From: Nannocystis sp.
GTDB taxonomy: Bacteria; Myxococcota_A; Polyangia; Nannocystales; Nannocystaceae
Length of the DNA: 64,000 nt
Direction of reading: 5' to 3'
Assembly: GCF_016714285.1 (NCBI RefSeq)
Contig: NZ_JADJNN010000009.1
Location: 1 to 64,000 of the forward strand
The notes beneath the pieces are model-generated. The model did no database searches. It was not told the DNA's origin and was given only the letters and a program-made list of their open reading frames with translations. Positions 49,667 to 64,000 of this stretch are shown in pieces. Each line of letters starts with the position of its first letter. The stretch's first letter is position 1. A program made the translations under genes and the position numbers.

Positions 49667-49761
49667 TCGTATTGGTTCCGCTCGCCTGCGTACGGATGCG
49701 CGTCGTGCGGCGATCCAGCCCGCTTGTTGCGGCGTCAGGGTGGCTCTGCTCTCATGACGTC

Positions 49762-51099
49762 ATGCGCCTTATCCTGGTCTCGCTTGCGCCGCTCCTCGCC
49801 TGTTCATCGGCCGACGTGGGTGATAGCGGTGAAACCGGGAGCGGGAGCACCAGTCCCCTGAGCGCATCGCAGGTCTCCGAGTCCGCGTCCGTGAGCGAGG
49901 GCTCCGTTACCACCGGGGGCGACACAGGCGGTGGCAGCGTCACCCAGGGCACGAACCCCTCTGGCGCGCAGACCAGCAACGACAGCAACTTCGAAACGGA
50001 GGCGCCGGGCCTCACGACCTCGGGCGACCCGGACGCAACCGGCACCACGGGCCAGGGCGTCGAGCCGGTCCCGCCCGGTTCGCGGATCCCCGTCGGCGGC
50101 GGCGACTACTTCCTCCTCGGCGCCAACTACCCGTGGAAGTCCTACGGCGGCGATTTCGGCAGCAACGCGTGGGGCGTCTACGGGGTGCACACGAAGGCCG
50201 ACGAGATCGCCGGCCAGTTCCAGCAGATGGCCGACAGCGGTCTGAATGTGGTCCGCTGGTTCGTGTTCACCGATGGCCGCGCTGGTGTGATCTTCGATAA
50301 TAGCGGCACACCGAGCGGCCTCCACGCGGACGTGCTCATCGACTTCGACACCGCGGTCGGCATCGCCAGCGACCACGGCATCTACCTCGTGCCCGTGCTC
50401 TTCGACTTTCATTGGATGTTCTGGGCCAAGCAGGAGGGCGAGGTCCAGCTCGGCGGTCGCAGCGACACGATCACCGACCCGGTCAAGCGCGCCGCCCTGG
50501 TCGAGAAGGTCGTCATCCCGCTGCTCGAGCAATACAAGGACGAGCCGGCGATCCTCGCGTGGGAGATCATGAACGAGCCGGAGTGGTCGATCGCCGATCT
50601 GCCCGAGGGCTCGCCTGACAACCAGGCCAACGCAGTCCCGCTCGCCGACTTCTACAGCCTCGCCATCGCCATCGCCGACGCAGTCCACAGCAAGACCAGC
50701 GCCTATGTGACCCTCGGCTCCGCCTCGATCAAGTGGATCAAGGCCTGGACCCCGGCGTTCGCCGCCGCGCACAAGCTCCCCGCGCTGAACCTCGATTTCT
50801 ATCAGGCGCACTACTACCCGTGGATGGACGGCCAGGGCTTCGACAACCACGCCGACTACGGCAGCCTCAAGTTCTCCCCCAACGAACAGACCTACGAGGC
50901 TCTCGGCCTCGATCGTCCGCTCGTCATCGGTGAGCTCGTCATCTCCGACGACGCCGGCAAGCGCCTCGACACCCTCCTGAACAACGGCTACGCGGGCGCC
51001 TGGCCGTGGAGCCTGAACTCCGACTACAGCCTCGACCTGCCCGGCATCAAGGCCTGGTCCGAGGCCCACGCCGACATCGCCGACCTGCCCGCACCCTGA
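49762..51099 (+). CDS. GH5-like glycoside hydrolase lipoprotein
   Basis: This protein of 445 residues has a lipobox (LAPLLACSS), a Ser/Thr/Gly-rich linker of about 90 residues, and a catalytic domain from about residue 110. It contains GANYPWKSYGG, LNVVRWFVFTDGRAG, the acid/base motif AWEIMNEPEW and PLVIGELVI, where the second Glu would be the nucleophile. This is the clan A/GH5-type arrangement (mannanase or cellulase-like). It is probably exposed at the cell surface. The start ATG 49762 is preceded by an earlier ATG that is in frame but gives no signal. The gene stands upstream of the VIT/vWA lipoprotein pair. Confidence 0.85.
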   Translation: MRLILVSLAPLLACSSADVGDSGETGSGSTSPLSASQVSESASVSEGSVTTGGDTGGGSVTQGTNPSGAQTSNDSNFETEAPGLTTSGDPDATGTTGQGVEPVPPGSRIPVGGGDYFLLGANYPWKSYGGDFGSNAWGVYGVHTKADEIAGQFQQMADSGLNVVRWFVFTDGRAGVIFDNSGTPSGLHADVLIDFDTAVGIASDHGIYLVPVLFDFHWMFWAKQEGEVQLGGRSDTITDPVKRAALVEKVVIPLLEQYKDEPAILAWEIMNEPEWSIADLPEGSPDNQANAVPLADFYSLAIAIADAVHSKTSAYVTLGSASIKWIKAWTPAFAAAHKLPALNLDFYQAHYYPWMDGQGFDNHADYGSLKFSPNEQTYEALGLDRPLVIGELVISDDAGKRLDTLLNNGYAGAWPWSLNSDYSLDLPGIKAWSEAHADIADLPAP

Positions 51100-51225
51100 T
51101 CGCGCGGGGCGATCGTCATCGTCGACCGTCTGCCGGGAACCTGCGACGCTGGTCGCTGTCTCTGGTGGCCGTATGACCCGACCCGACCGCGTACCCGTCC
51201 TCGCGTGCGCCCGTGCACATGACTC

Positions 51226-51252
51226 CACGGACATGTCGCTACGGACATGTCA
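51226..51252. repeat. GGACATGTC element overlapping a start codon
   Basis: Two copies of GGACATGTC (51229-51237 and 51243-51251) are separated by GCTAC and lie across the ATG of the first VIT/vWA gene. They belong to the GGGACA element family by their core. The start codon is supplied by the first copy. Confidence 0.55.
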
Positions 51253-54200
51253 TGGCCGGCGCGGCGCGGCGACGCTGGCGCTCGGCCTGGCCGGACTCAT
51301 GCTCGTCAGCTGTACGCCGACCGGCGTCGGCGGGCTCCCGGCCCGCCCGCTCAAGGCCCAGGGCCCGGTGCTCGCTGTGCCGATGTCGCTGACCGCGAGC
51401 GACGGCACCGGCCTCAAGCTGGTCTCGCTCAAGGCCCGCGCGGTGGTCGAGGAGCCGCTGGCCTTCACCGAGCTGCACCTCGTGTTCGAGAACCCGACCG
51501 ACCGCACGATCGAGGGCCGCTTCGAGATCAACATGCCCCCAAACGCCGCCATCTCCCGCTTCGCCATGCAGATCTACGGGCAGTGGCAGGAGGGCGAGGT
51601 CGTCGAGCGTCGCGCCGCCCAGGTCGCCTTCGAGGACGCGCTGCACCGCAAACAGGACCCCGCGCTGCTCGAGAACAAGGCCGGCAACGCCTTCAGCGCG
51701 CGTGTCTTCCCGATCCTCCCGCGCGAGCGCAAGGAGCTCATCGTCTCCTACTCGCAGGAGCTGCCGAGCTCCGCTGAGCCCTACCGCCTGCCGCTACGCG
51801 GCCTCCCGGAACTCGCTGACCTCGACGCGAGCGTCATCCTCCGCGAGCCCGCCCCGGGCCAGCCCGGCGTGTCCACCTCGATCGCCACCACGACCCAGCA
51901 GACCCAGGTCATCGAGCTCCGCAAGCAACAATGGACCCCCGACCAGGACCTCGAGGTCCGCAGCAAGACCAGCGCCCCGGCGATCGGGCTGCGCCACGCG
52001 AACCTCGCCGTCGCCCGCGTCGCCCCGGCCGGCGCCATGCCAGCGGTCCCCGTCGGCGGCCTCACCGTGCTGTTCGACACCAGCGCCTCGCGGGCCCTCG
52101 ACTTCGACCGCCAGCTCGCCGACCTCGCCGCGCTCCTCAAGAGCTTGCAGGAGCAGACCGGCGAGGACTTCACGCTCCGCGTCGTCGCCTTCGACCAGAG
52201 CACCGCCGAGATCTACGCCGGCCCCGCCAGCGGCTTCGGCCCCGCGGAGATCGAGCGCATCAGCACCCGCCGGGCGCTCGGCGCCTCCGACCTCCGGCGG
52301 GCCCTCGCCGCGGTGGCGCTCGGCCCGGTGCTCCCGCGCGTGCTCGTCATCTCCGACGGTGTCGCCACGGCCGGACCCCGCGAGCTGGCCCAGATCGAGG
52401 CCGCCGCGCGTGCGCTCGCCAGCGCGGGTGTGCAGCGCATCGACGCGATCGTCGACGGCGGCATCCAGGATGCCAGCACCCTCAAGGCCCTCACTACCGC
52501 CGACCTCGCGTTCAAGGGCGTCGTCGCCGACGGCCGCCTGCCCCGCAACCTCCTCGCGCACAAGCTCGCCAGCGCCACCCTCCCGGACATGAAGGTCAGC
52601 GTCCCGGGGGCCGCGTGGGTGTGGCCCGACACCGTCGAGGGCGCCCAGCCCGGCGACGAGCTGCTCGTCTACGCCGACCTCCCCGACACCGCCGCGATGA
52701 AGGTCGTGCTCACCGGCGACGCAACGATCGAGACCAGCATCGCCATGACCCCGGTCGAGCGCCCGCTGCTCGAGCGCGCCTGGGTCGGCGCCCGCATCGC
52801 TCGCCTCACCGACCAGCGCTCGCTGCTCCCGGTCACCGACCGTGACGGTCGCGAGGCGCTGCAGAAGCAGGTGATCGAGATCTCGACCAAGTTTCGCGTG
52901 CTCAGCGACTTCACCGCGCTGCTCGTGCTCGAGAGCGAGTGGGACTACGCCCGCTTCAAGATCGACCGCAACGCCCTCAGTGACATCATGACCGTCGGCC
53001 CCACCGGCGTCGCCCTGCAGAACCGCAAGAGCCTCCCGCCCCCGCAGCTCATAGCGACCCGCGAGCCCGCGCCCCTGGCTCCCGAGGCCAACACCGACGA
53101 GGAGGCCGGCGGCACCGGGCAGCGCCACAAGGGTGAGGAGGGCAAGATGGGCAAGCCCAGCTCGGAGAGTAAATCGGGCCTCTACGCGATGAAGGGCCCG
53201 AAGGACGCGATCCCGCAGATGGCCCGCAACTTCGACCCCGCGGCTGGCCATGGCATTCTAGCGATCGGCAACGACGACGCCGACGTCTGGGGCGGCCTGA
53301 CCGGCACCGAGGTCGGCGAAGCCTACGGCGTCGGCGGCCTCGGCCTCGTCGGCACCGGTCGCGGCGGCGGTGGCACGGGCGAGGGAACCATCAGCCTCGG
53401 CAACACCGGCCTCATCGGCAAGGGGGGCGGCAGCGGCTCGGGCTACGGTCGCGGCGCCGGTGCGGGCTTCGGCGGTCGTGGCACCCGCGTGCCCACGGTG
53501 CGCCAGGCCAAGGCCGAGGTGGTCGGCGCGCTCGACAAGGACATCATCCGCCGCATCGTCCGCGCCCACATCAACGAGGTCCGCTACTGCTACAACCAGG
53601 CGCTGGCTCGCGACCCCAACGCGAAGGGCCGCGTCGCCATCCAGTTCACGATCGGCGGCACCGGCAAGGTCCCCAGCGCGGTCGTCCAGGACACGACGAT
53701 GAAGGACGCCGCGGTCGGCAACTGCATCGCCCAGGCGACCCGTCGCTGGACCTTCCCGAAGCCCACCGACGGCAACAGCGTCATCGTGCTCTACCCCTTC
53801 GTGCTCGAGCCCGGCGGCGGCAGCAGCAGCGACGCCGGCCTGTCCCGACCGATCACCGCCGCCGAGCGCGAGCAAATGAACCAGTTTCGCATCGACGCCG
53901 AGAAGCTCGACGCAGCCCGGGCGCGCGACCGCGAGATCGAACGCGTCCGCCAGGAAGAACGCGATCGCATCGAGCAGGCCGCGGCGGCCGTCGCCGCGGC
54001 CCAGCGCGACGCCGACGAGAAGATCCGCGAGGCCGAGCGCGCCTCGGAGGAGGCGGAGAACGCCCGCACCGCCGGGAGCCCCTACAGCGGCAAGATGTTC
54101 GATGTGATGGAGCACCTCAAGGCCAACGAGGTCGACGCGGCCCTCGCCCTCGCCCTTCGCTGGCGCGAGGAGGACCCCGGCGACGTGCTCGCCTTGGTCG

Positions 54201-54997
54201 CCCTCGGCGAGGCCCTCGAGGCCGCCGGCGACCCCTCCGCGGCTGCCCGCGCCTACGGCTCGATCATCGACCTGTTCCCCGCCCGCGCCGACCTGCGCCG
54301 CTACGTCGGCGGCCGCCTCGAGCGCCTCGGTTCACTCGGCCTCGACCTCGCGATCGACACCTTCGCCCAGGCCGTCGAGCAGCGCCCCGACCACCCCGCC
54401 AGCCACCGCCTGTATGCGTTCGCCCTCGCCAAGGCCGGTCGCGCCGCCGAGGCCTTCGCCGCGATCCGCGTCGGCCTCGAGCAGAAATACCCCGGCGGTC
54501 GCTTCGCTGGCGTCGACCGCATCCTGCTCGAGGACGCCGGCCTGCTCGGCGCCGCCTGGCTCGCCGCGGAGCCCAGCAAGGAGCCCGAGATCCGCCGCGC
54601 CATCGAGCAGCTCGGCGCCCGCCTCGACACCAACGCATCCCTTCGCTTCGTCCTCACCTGGGAGACCGACGCCAACGACGTCGACTTCCACATCATCGAC
54701 GGCACCAAGGAGCGCGCCTGGTACGCCCACAAGACGCTGGTCTCCGGCGGCGAGCTGTTCGCCGACGTGACCACCGGCTACGGCCCCGAGTGCTTCGCCA
54801 TCCCCGGCAAAGCGGCCGCCTTCCCCTACACCTTCCAGGCCCAGTACTTCAGCCGCGGCCCGATGGGCTACGGCATGGGCAAGCTGCAGATCGTCCAGCA
54901 CGACGGCAGCGGCGGGCTCAAATTCGACGACCGCCCCTTCGTGATCATGAAGGACCGCGCCTACGTCGAGCTCGGCAAGCTCGAGCGCCCGCTGTGA
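51233..54997 (+). CDS. VIT-vWA-AgmX-TPR-DUF2135 lipoprotein, copy 1
   Basis: This protein of 1254 residues begins MSLRTCHGRRGAATLALGLA with a lipobox at Cys27 (LVSC). The order of domains is: VIT (about 50-175, ELHLVFENPTDRTIEGRFEI), vWA (about 275-440; MIDAS DTSAS at Asp282), a Gly-rich linker (about 700-755), an AgmX/TonB-like domain (about 760-860; IRRIVRAHINEVRYCYNQAL), a coiled coil, TPR-like helices (about 955-1080), and a C-terminal DUF2135-like domain (about 1140-1250; TWETDANDVDFHIIDG). VIT-vWA parts often carry ion- or ligand-dependent binding. The ATG lies inside a GGGACATG-type repeat. Copy 2 follows 34 bp downstream. Confidence 0.87.
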   Translation: MSLRTCHGRRGAATLALGLAGLMLVSCTPTGVGGLPARPLKAQGPVLAVPMSLTASDGTGLKLVSLKARAVVEEPLAFTELHLVFENPTDRTIEGRFEINMPPNAAISRFAMQIYGQWQEGEVVERRAAQVAFEDALHRKQDPALLENKAGNAFSARVFPILPRERKELIVSYSQELPSSAEPYRLPLRGLPELADLDASVILREPAPGQPGVSTSIATTTQQTQVIELRKQQWTPDQDLEVRSKTSAPAIGLRHANLAVARVAPAGAMPAVPVGGLTVLFDTSASRALDFDRQLADLAALLKSLQEQTGEDFTLRVVAFDQSTAEIYAGPASGFGPAEIERISTRRALGASDLRRALAAVALGPVLPRVLVISDGVATAGPRELAQIEAAARALASAGVQRIDAIVDGGIQDASTLKALTTADLAFKGVVADGRLPRNLLAHKLASATLPDMKVSVPGAAWVWPDTVEGAQPGDELLVYADLPDTAAMKVVLTGDATIETSIAMTPVERPLLERAWVGARIARLTDQRSLLPVTDRDGREALQKQVIEISTKFRVLSDFTALLVLESEWDYARFKIDRNALSDIMTVGPTGVALQNRKSLPPPQLIATREPAPLAPEANTDEEAGGTGQRHKGEEGKMGKPSSESKSGLYAMKGPKDAIPQMARNFDPAAGHGILAIGNDDADVWGGLTGTEVGEAYGVGGLGLVGTGRGGGGTGEGTISLGNTGLIGKGGGSGSGYGRGAGAGFGGRGTRVPTVRQAKAEVVGALDKDIIRRIVRAHINEVRYCYNQALARDPNAKGRVAIQFTIGGTGKVPSAVVQDTTMKDAAVGNCIAQATRRWTFPKPTDGNSVIVLYPFVLEPGGGSSSDAGLSRPITAAEREQMNQFRIDAEKLDAARARDREIERVRQEERDRIEQAAAAVAAAQRDADEKIREAERASEEAENARTAGSPYSGKMFDVMEHLKANEVDAALALALRWREEDPGDVLALVALGEALEAAGDPSAAARAYGSIIDLFPARADLRRYVGGRLERLGSLGLDLAIDTFAQAVEQRPDHPASHRLYAFALAKAGRAAEAFAAIRVGLEQKYPGGRFAGVDRILLEDAGLLGAAWLAAEPSKEPEIRRAIEQLGARLDTNASLRFVLTWETDANDVDFHIIDGTKERAWYAHKTLVSGGELFADVTTGYGPECFAIPGKAAAFPYTFQAQYFSRGPMGYGMGKLQIVQHDGSGGLKFDDRPFVIMKDRAYVELGKLERPL

Positions 54998-55002
54998 ACT
55001 GA

Positions 55003-55031
55003 CCTGTCCCTTCAGAAAGGTCCCTTCGGCC

Positions 55032-55036
<5 letters not shown>
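55003..55036. repeat. GGGACA-type element between the two VIT/vWA genes
   Basis: CCTGTCCCTTC and GGTCCCTTCGG flank a short spacer in the 34-bp gap between the paralogues. It is an imperfect member of the same element family and lies where a ribosome-binding site for copy 2 would be expected. Confidence 0.5.
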
Positions 55037-58676
<3,640 letters not shown>

Positions 58677-58700
58677 CATGAGGCCCCCGGCATGAAGCAA

Positions 58701-58726
58701 GGGACATGTCCGATCGGACATGTCCC
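58701..58726. repeat. 26-bp perfect palindrome between convergent genes
   Basis: A perfect palindrome with arms GGGACATGTCCGA lies 25 bp after the stop of VIT/vWA copy 2 and before the convergent ligase gene. It is the most symmetrical member of the GGGACA family here. It could form a hairpin on either strand and act as a bidirectional terminator, although no T run follows. The next 45 bp hold CCAGCCAGA-type short repeats. Confidence 0.7.
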
Positions 58727-58767
58727 CCAGGCCAGCCAGAGCCAGCCAGATCCAGCCGACCAGCCAG

Positions 58768-60603
<1,836 letters not shown>

Positions 60604-60892
60604 GACGTTTGGCTTTTATACGAAAGCGCGACGTCCTGTCCAGGCGCCGCGACCGACGGCCGTGGGCCTCGTTCGGCGTCCTTCTGGACCTCGCCGGGCA
60701 AAGCCGCGCGCAGCCCTGACGCAGAACGGCGAACGGCCACACCGCTACTGCCATTGGCCCGGGGTCTGCCCTCGCTTGACCGCGCCTGACGGCTGCGTGG
60801 CCCCGGTGATCCCGGAGCTCGCGCGACCCGTGATCGAGACTTCGGGCATCCACGGGACCGAAGCCCCGCCGCCACGAGGACTCCCGTCGGCG

Positions 60893-63136
60893 TCAGCGGG
60901 CGACGCCGACGACCTTCCAGCTGCCGAAGTGTTTCTCGAGCAGCAGGATGAAGGTCTCGCCGCCGACCTTGGTGACCGCGTAGTTACGACCGAGGCCCTC
61001 CATCACGCCGCTGGGCACGCTGCCGAACAGCTTGCGCAGGCCGCCAGCCGTGTGCACTGTCACCGCTCCGGGCTTGCCGCCAGCTTCGCTGATCATCGAG
61101 CTGAGCACGCCCGTCAATTCGTCGCGTGTACGGGCGACGATCTGCTCCCCGACATAAAACGGCAGGCTCGAGCGGCTCGCCAGCTTCGCCGCGTCGCCCT
61201 CCGCGAACGATCTCAGCCACGTCTCCGCGGCCTTGCCCGCGGCCGGGTCGGCCGTGGTCGTGTACTCGCCCTCGCCAGCAGCAGCACCGCCACCACCACC
61301 CCCGCCACCAGCACCCCCGCCACCAGCACCCCCGCCGCCCGCGTGCCCCTCGCCGGGTCCGTGGTTGTGTCCCTCATGCTCTCCCGCGCTCGCGGGCGGC
61401 GGCGCGGGTCCCTGCGGGCCGGGGGTGGCCGGGCCGAGCTGACGCGACAGGCGACGACTGGCCAGCGCCTCGGACTCGGAGCTGGCCGGACGCACGGCGC
61501 GGTTGGGGTCCGGGCGCTCGCCGTTGCCAGCGTTGTCGAGGATGAAGGGCTCGGCGCCGAAGGTGCCGCAGGCCCGCTCGTCGCGGTGGAAGGCCCAGTG
61601 GATGTACACCTTGCCGTTCGGGCTCAGGATCTCCTTGGGCGGGGTGGGGTAGGGCGCCGAGTTGAACACGACCTCGCGGGCCGCGTTGTCGAACTGCATG
61701 TTGCCCGAGTAGCGGACCGTGCGGACCTTGTCGATCGTGCCATCACCCAGCAGCACGATCTCCACGCGGGTCCACAGGTCCGGCTTGTTGAGCGCGTGAC
61801 CGCGGCCCATCGTGTCGAGCTGCTCGAGGAAGTTGTAGGCCCACTTGTCGTGGATCGTTCGGTGCATGGTCGCGATGAACTGCGCGAACGGGTGCTTGCG
61901 CGAGCGCAGCGCCGTCTGGTTGCCGGTGCGCACCTCGGGGACCATGTTCTCCAGCGGCGACTGGTAGCGCTCGCGCTGCTCCTCCCAGATGCCCTTCTTC
62001 TTCGACTCGCGCTGGCTGATGATCGCCTTCTGCGCCGCCACGTCGCGGCCGAACATCGCGTCGAGGTCGTTCTTCGACAGCCGGAACTTCAGCGCCGCGT
62101 CCTTCGTCGGCGTCGCCCCGGCCTGATTGCGCGGCTGCGGCTGGACCGCGGACTTGGCCATGCGGTCGGGCGCCAGCTCGCCGCTGGTCGCCTCGCTCGC
62201 CTGGGCCTCGTTCTTCAGCATCTCGGCCGAGTGCTCGCGCTTGGGCAGGTCGCGCATCGACAGCAGCGACTTCGGCTTCGGGTCGTTCTGCTCCGGCCGC
62301 TGCTCGACCGGGCTGACCTTGACCTTGGGGGCCTGCTGCGCCAGCTGGCTCTTCTGCTCCTTGAGCTCGGCGATCTTGTTCTCGTCGGCGTGGCCCTTCT
62401 CGGGGTCCTTGCTCGGCTCCTGCTGCGCCGCCTTGGCCTTGTCGGCGTCCTTGTGCAGGTTCGAGATCTCCGAGCGCGTCTCCTCGGTGACGTCGCGGTT
62501 GATGTTGGACAGGTAGTGGGCGTCGCTCGGCGCCTCCTTCTCGTCCTGGTCCTCCATCTGCTCGACCATCTTCAGCTGCTGCAACTCGAAGTCGATCTTC
62601 TCCTGCTGCGGCTCGGGCTCGGGCTCGGGCTCGGGCTTGGGTTGCTCGGGCTCGGGCGGCTTCTCGGGCTCGGGCTCGGGGGGGAGCTCTTTCTCTTTCT
62701 CCCGGTCCTTCTTCTTCGGCCGCGGCTTGTCCTTCTCGGGCACCGGCTCGGGCGCGAGCAGCTCGGCCAGCGGGTCGCGCTCGGGCGGCGGATCGTCGAC
62801 GAGCGCGACGATCACCGGCACTGGCTCACACTCGCCGTCGACCACGACCTGCTGCACGCCGGTCAGCAGCTGCATGGGATCGCCGCTCAGCGCGGCGTCG
62901 ACGAGCCGCAGGCCGCGGGTCTGTCCGTTCACACACACCTTCTGCTGCGCCAGCGGGACCGGCCGCTCGCCGCTGGCGAACAGGACCAGGCTGGCCCACA
63001 GGCTCCCGTAGTTCAGACCGACCGAAACCAGCAGGCAGGCCAGCAGCACCAGCGGGCTCGGCCGCCGACGTGCGCGCAGCGAGACCGGCCCATCGGGCTC
63101 ACTCGGGCTGGGTCGGCGGGGCCGCACGGGCATCAC
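60893..63136 (-). CDS. TonB-like protein with NTF2-like C-terminal domain
   Basis: This protein of 747 residues has a membrane helix near residues 28-55 and a Pro/Glu/Lys-rich region (about 115-180, PEPEPEKPPEPEQPKPEP) typical of periplasm-spanning TonB proteins. Coiled-coil sequence follows. The TonB-type C-terminal fold lies at about 415-530 (MHRTIHDKWAYNFL, VEIVLLGDGTIDKVRTVRYS, VVFNSAPYPTPP). After a linker with a Gly/Ala run (about 590-625) comes a second domain (about 630-747) of NTF2-like character (AETWLRSFAEGDAAKLASRS, HFGSWKVVGVAR). TonB proteins transmit proton-motive force to outer-membrane receptors; the fused domain is unusual. No ExbBD genes are adjacent. Confidence 0.8.
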   Translation of the reverse strand: MMPVRPRRPSPSEPDGPVSLRARRRPSPLVLLACLLVSVGLNYGSLWASLVLFASGERPVPLAQQKVCVNGQTRGLRLVDAALSGDPMQLLTGVQQVVVDGECEPVPVIVALVDDPPPERDPLAELLAPEPVPEKDKPRPKKKDREKEKELPPEPEPEKPPEPEQPKPEPEPEPEPQQEKIDFELQQLKMVEQMEDQDEKEAPSDAHYLSNINRDVTEETRSEISNLHKDADKAKAAQQEPSKDPEKGHADENKIAELKEQKSQLAQQAPKVKVSPVEQRPEQNDPKPKSLLSMRDLPKREHSAEMLKNEAQASEATSGELAPDRMAKSAVQPQPRNQAGATPTKDAALKFRLSKNDLDAMFGRDVAAQKAIISQRESKKKGIWEEQRERYQSPLENMVPEVRTGNQTALRSRKHPFAQFIATMHRTIHDKWAYNFLEQLDTMGRGHALNKPDLWTRVEIVLLGDGTIDKVRTVRYSGNMQFDNAAREVVFNSAPYPTPPKEILSPNGKVYIHWAFHRDERACGTFGAEPFILDNAGNGERPDPNRAVRPASSESEALASRRLSRQLGPATPGPQGPAPPPASAGEHEGHNHGPGEGHAGGGGAGGGGAGGGGGGGGAAAGEGEYTTTADPAAGKAAETWLRSFAEGDAAKLASRSSLPFYVGEQIVARTRDELTGVLSSMISEAGGKPGAVTVHTAGGLRKLFGSVPSGVMEGLGRNYAVTKVGGETFILLLEKHFGSWKVVGVAR

Positions 63137-63267
63137 TGTAGCGGAACTCCCCCGTCGGGGCCTGTTGGGCTCGCTCGCACCTCAGCGGCGAACGCGCTGG
63201 CGGCCGCGCCGATCTGCGAGCGAGGCCACGCTCTCGGAGTCAGCCAGTCACGTCACGTCACGTCACA

Positions 63268-63897
63268 TCAGTGCAGGTTGCGGTAGACGCCGACGACCTT
63301 GCCGAGGATGTCGAAGCTGCGGCTGTCGTTGCGATGGACGAAGATCGGCTCCATCGCGCCGTTGGCCGGTTGAAGCCGGATCTTCTCGCCTTCGAGGTAG
63401 TAGCGCTTGCAGGTGGCCTCGCCCTCGATCATGGCGACCACGATCTCCCCGCGCTCGGCGGTCGACTGGCGGCGGACGAACAGGTAGTCGCCGTCGAAGA
63501 TGCCGTCCTCGATCATGCTCTCGCCGCTGACCACGAGGCCGAAGACCTCACGCGATGGGTAGGAGCCGAGGAAGAAGCGGTCGACGTTGACCCGGTCGAT
63601 CACGTTCTCCTCGGCGAGGATCGGCTGACCCGCAGCCACCCGGCCGAGGATCGGCACCTCGATCTTGCGCGCGCTCTCCGGCGCGTCGACCGGGCGCAGC
63701 GCGCGGCTCTTGAGCTCCTCGCGCACCAGATAGCCCTTGCGCTCGAGCGCCTTCAGGTGGTCGTTGACCCCGTTGGTCGACTTGATGCCCATGTGCTCGC
63801 CGATCTCTCGCAGCGTGGGCGGGTAGCCGTGCTCATCCAGACAGCTGCTGATGAAGTCGAGCGCTTGTTGTTGGCGGTGGGTCAGGCTGGGCTTCAC
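63268..63897 (-). CDS. lexA: LexA SOS repressor
   Basis: This repressor of 209 residues has a winged HTH (residues about 1-70; PPTLREIGEHMGIKSTNGVN), the cleavage site Ala89-Gly90 in RVAAGQP, the Ser127 nucleophile in SGESM and Lys164 in the C-terminal dyad. It represses SOS genes and cleaves itself upon RecA activation. The GTG at 63897 was chosen because it is preceded by AGGAGG; the open frame is longer, but the upstream part contains the operator. A LexA-box-like site lies 41-57 bp upstream, so autoregulation is likely. Confidence 0.95.
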   Translation of the reverse strand: MKPSLTHRQQQALDFISSCLDEHGYPPTLREIGEHMGIKSTNGVNDHLKALERKGYLVREELKSRALRPVDAPESARKIEVPILGRVAAGQPILAEENVIDRVNVDRFFLGSYPSREVFGLVVSGESMIEDGIFDGDYLFVRRQSTAERGEIVVAMIEGEATCKRYYLEGEKIRLQPANGAMEPIFVHRNDSRSFDILGKVVGVYRNLH

Positions 63898-63937
63898 GGC
63901 AGGTACCTCCTGGTTCGCGTCGAATGCGCTCTTCGAC

Positions 63938-63954
63938 ACTGAACGGGTGTATAC
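63938..63954 (-). promoter_or_regulatory. LexA box upstream of lexA
   Basis: On the minus strand the sequence GTATACACCCGTTCAGT matches the consensus reported for Myxococcus xanthus LexA (recalled as CTRHAMRYBYGTTCAGS) at 15 of 17 positions; the first C and the last S differ. It lies in the lexA promoter region, as expected for autorepression. The consensus is from memory. Confidence 0.65.
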
Positions 63955-64000
63955 AAACATTTGCGCAGGTCAAGCTTTTGCACCGCCTCGCCGACCCACC

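Overview
The window looks like chromosomal DNA of a very GC-rich myxobacterium-like bacterium. This is an inference from the mix of genes: cyclase and Ser/Thr kinase signalling, hybrid histidine kinases with several PAS domains, VIT/vWA lipoproteins carrying AgmX-type domains, Cys-rich repeat lipoproteins, SpoIVB-like S55 peptidases, a DUF1592/DUF1501 pair, and a LexA gene preceded by a site resembling the Myxococcus xanthus LexA box. The suborder Nannocystineae would fit, but the sequence alone does not prove it. No rRNA or tRNA gene, CRISPR array, IS transposase or prophage was recognised.

Positions 1-3045 differ from the rest. By eye they are near 50% G+C instead of about 70%. Their protein-like stretches are broken by stops or frameshifts. 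They end in a dense block of G and C homopolymers (3050-3140) that also cuts into the 3' end of the first intact gene. This could be a decayed accessory island, a poor-quality contig end, or a misjoin.

From 3.1 to 20 kb lie three minus-strand envelope genes (beta-propeller/Ig protein, S55 peptidase, thioredoxin-fold lipoprotein), a hybrid sensor kinase, radC, the conserved group tesA / ybbA-ybbP, a DUF924 protein, an EamA exporter, a YqaA-type membrane protein and an ABC ATPase. From 19.5 to 28.5 kb lie a lipoprotein with two DsbA domains, a second histidine kinase with an apparent frameshift, and a compact minus-strand operon: beta-barrel protein, membrane adenylate/guanylate cyclase, Ser/Thr kinase and LysM-FecR protein. 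From 28.7 to 37 kb lie a DUF1501 protein and a diheme DUF1592 lipoprotein, a 1000-residue MFS/spermidine-synthase-like protein, a lipoprotein of seven Cys-rich repeats, and a fused moaD-moaE gene broken by one base.

From 37.8 to 47.9 kb there is mostly housekeeping: SprT-like protease, malic enzyme (maeB), peptide deformylase, Mrp ATPase, a LON-domain protein, folE with a MerR regulator, a pteridine-reductase-like SDR, ribosomal protein bS21, an unknown protein and an EEP nuclease/phosphatase. From 48.3 to 64 kb surface proteins dominate: a Cys-lattice lipoprotein, a GH5-like lipoprotein, two tandem giant VIT-vWA-AgmX-TPR-DUF2135 lipoproteins, a long-chain acyl-CoA ligase, a TonB-like protein fused to an NTF2-like domain, and lexA.

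Two patterns run through the window. A short palindromic element with a TGTCCC/GGGACA core recurs between genes and also inside reading frames. Three otherwise well-conserved genes (21.2, 37.55 and 43.19 kb) each carry a one-base frameshift in a G- or C-rich run, so either sequence error or recent decay should be kept in mind.
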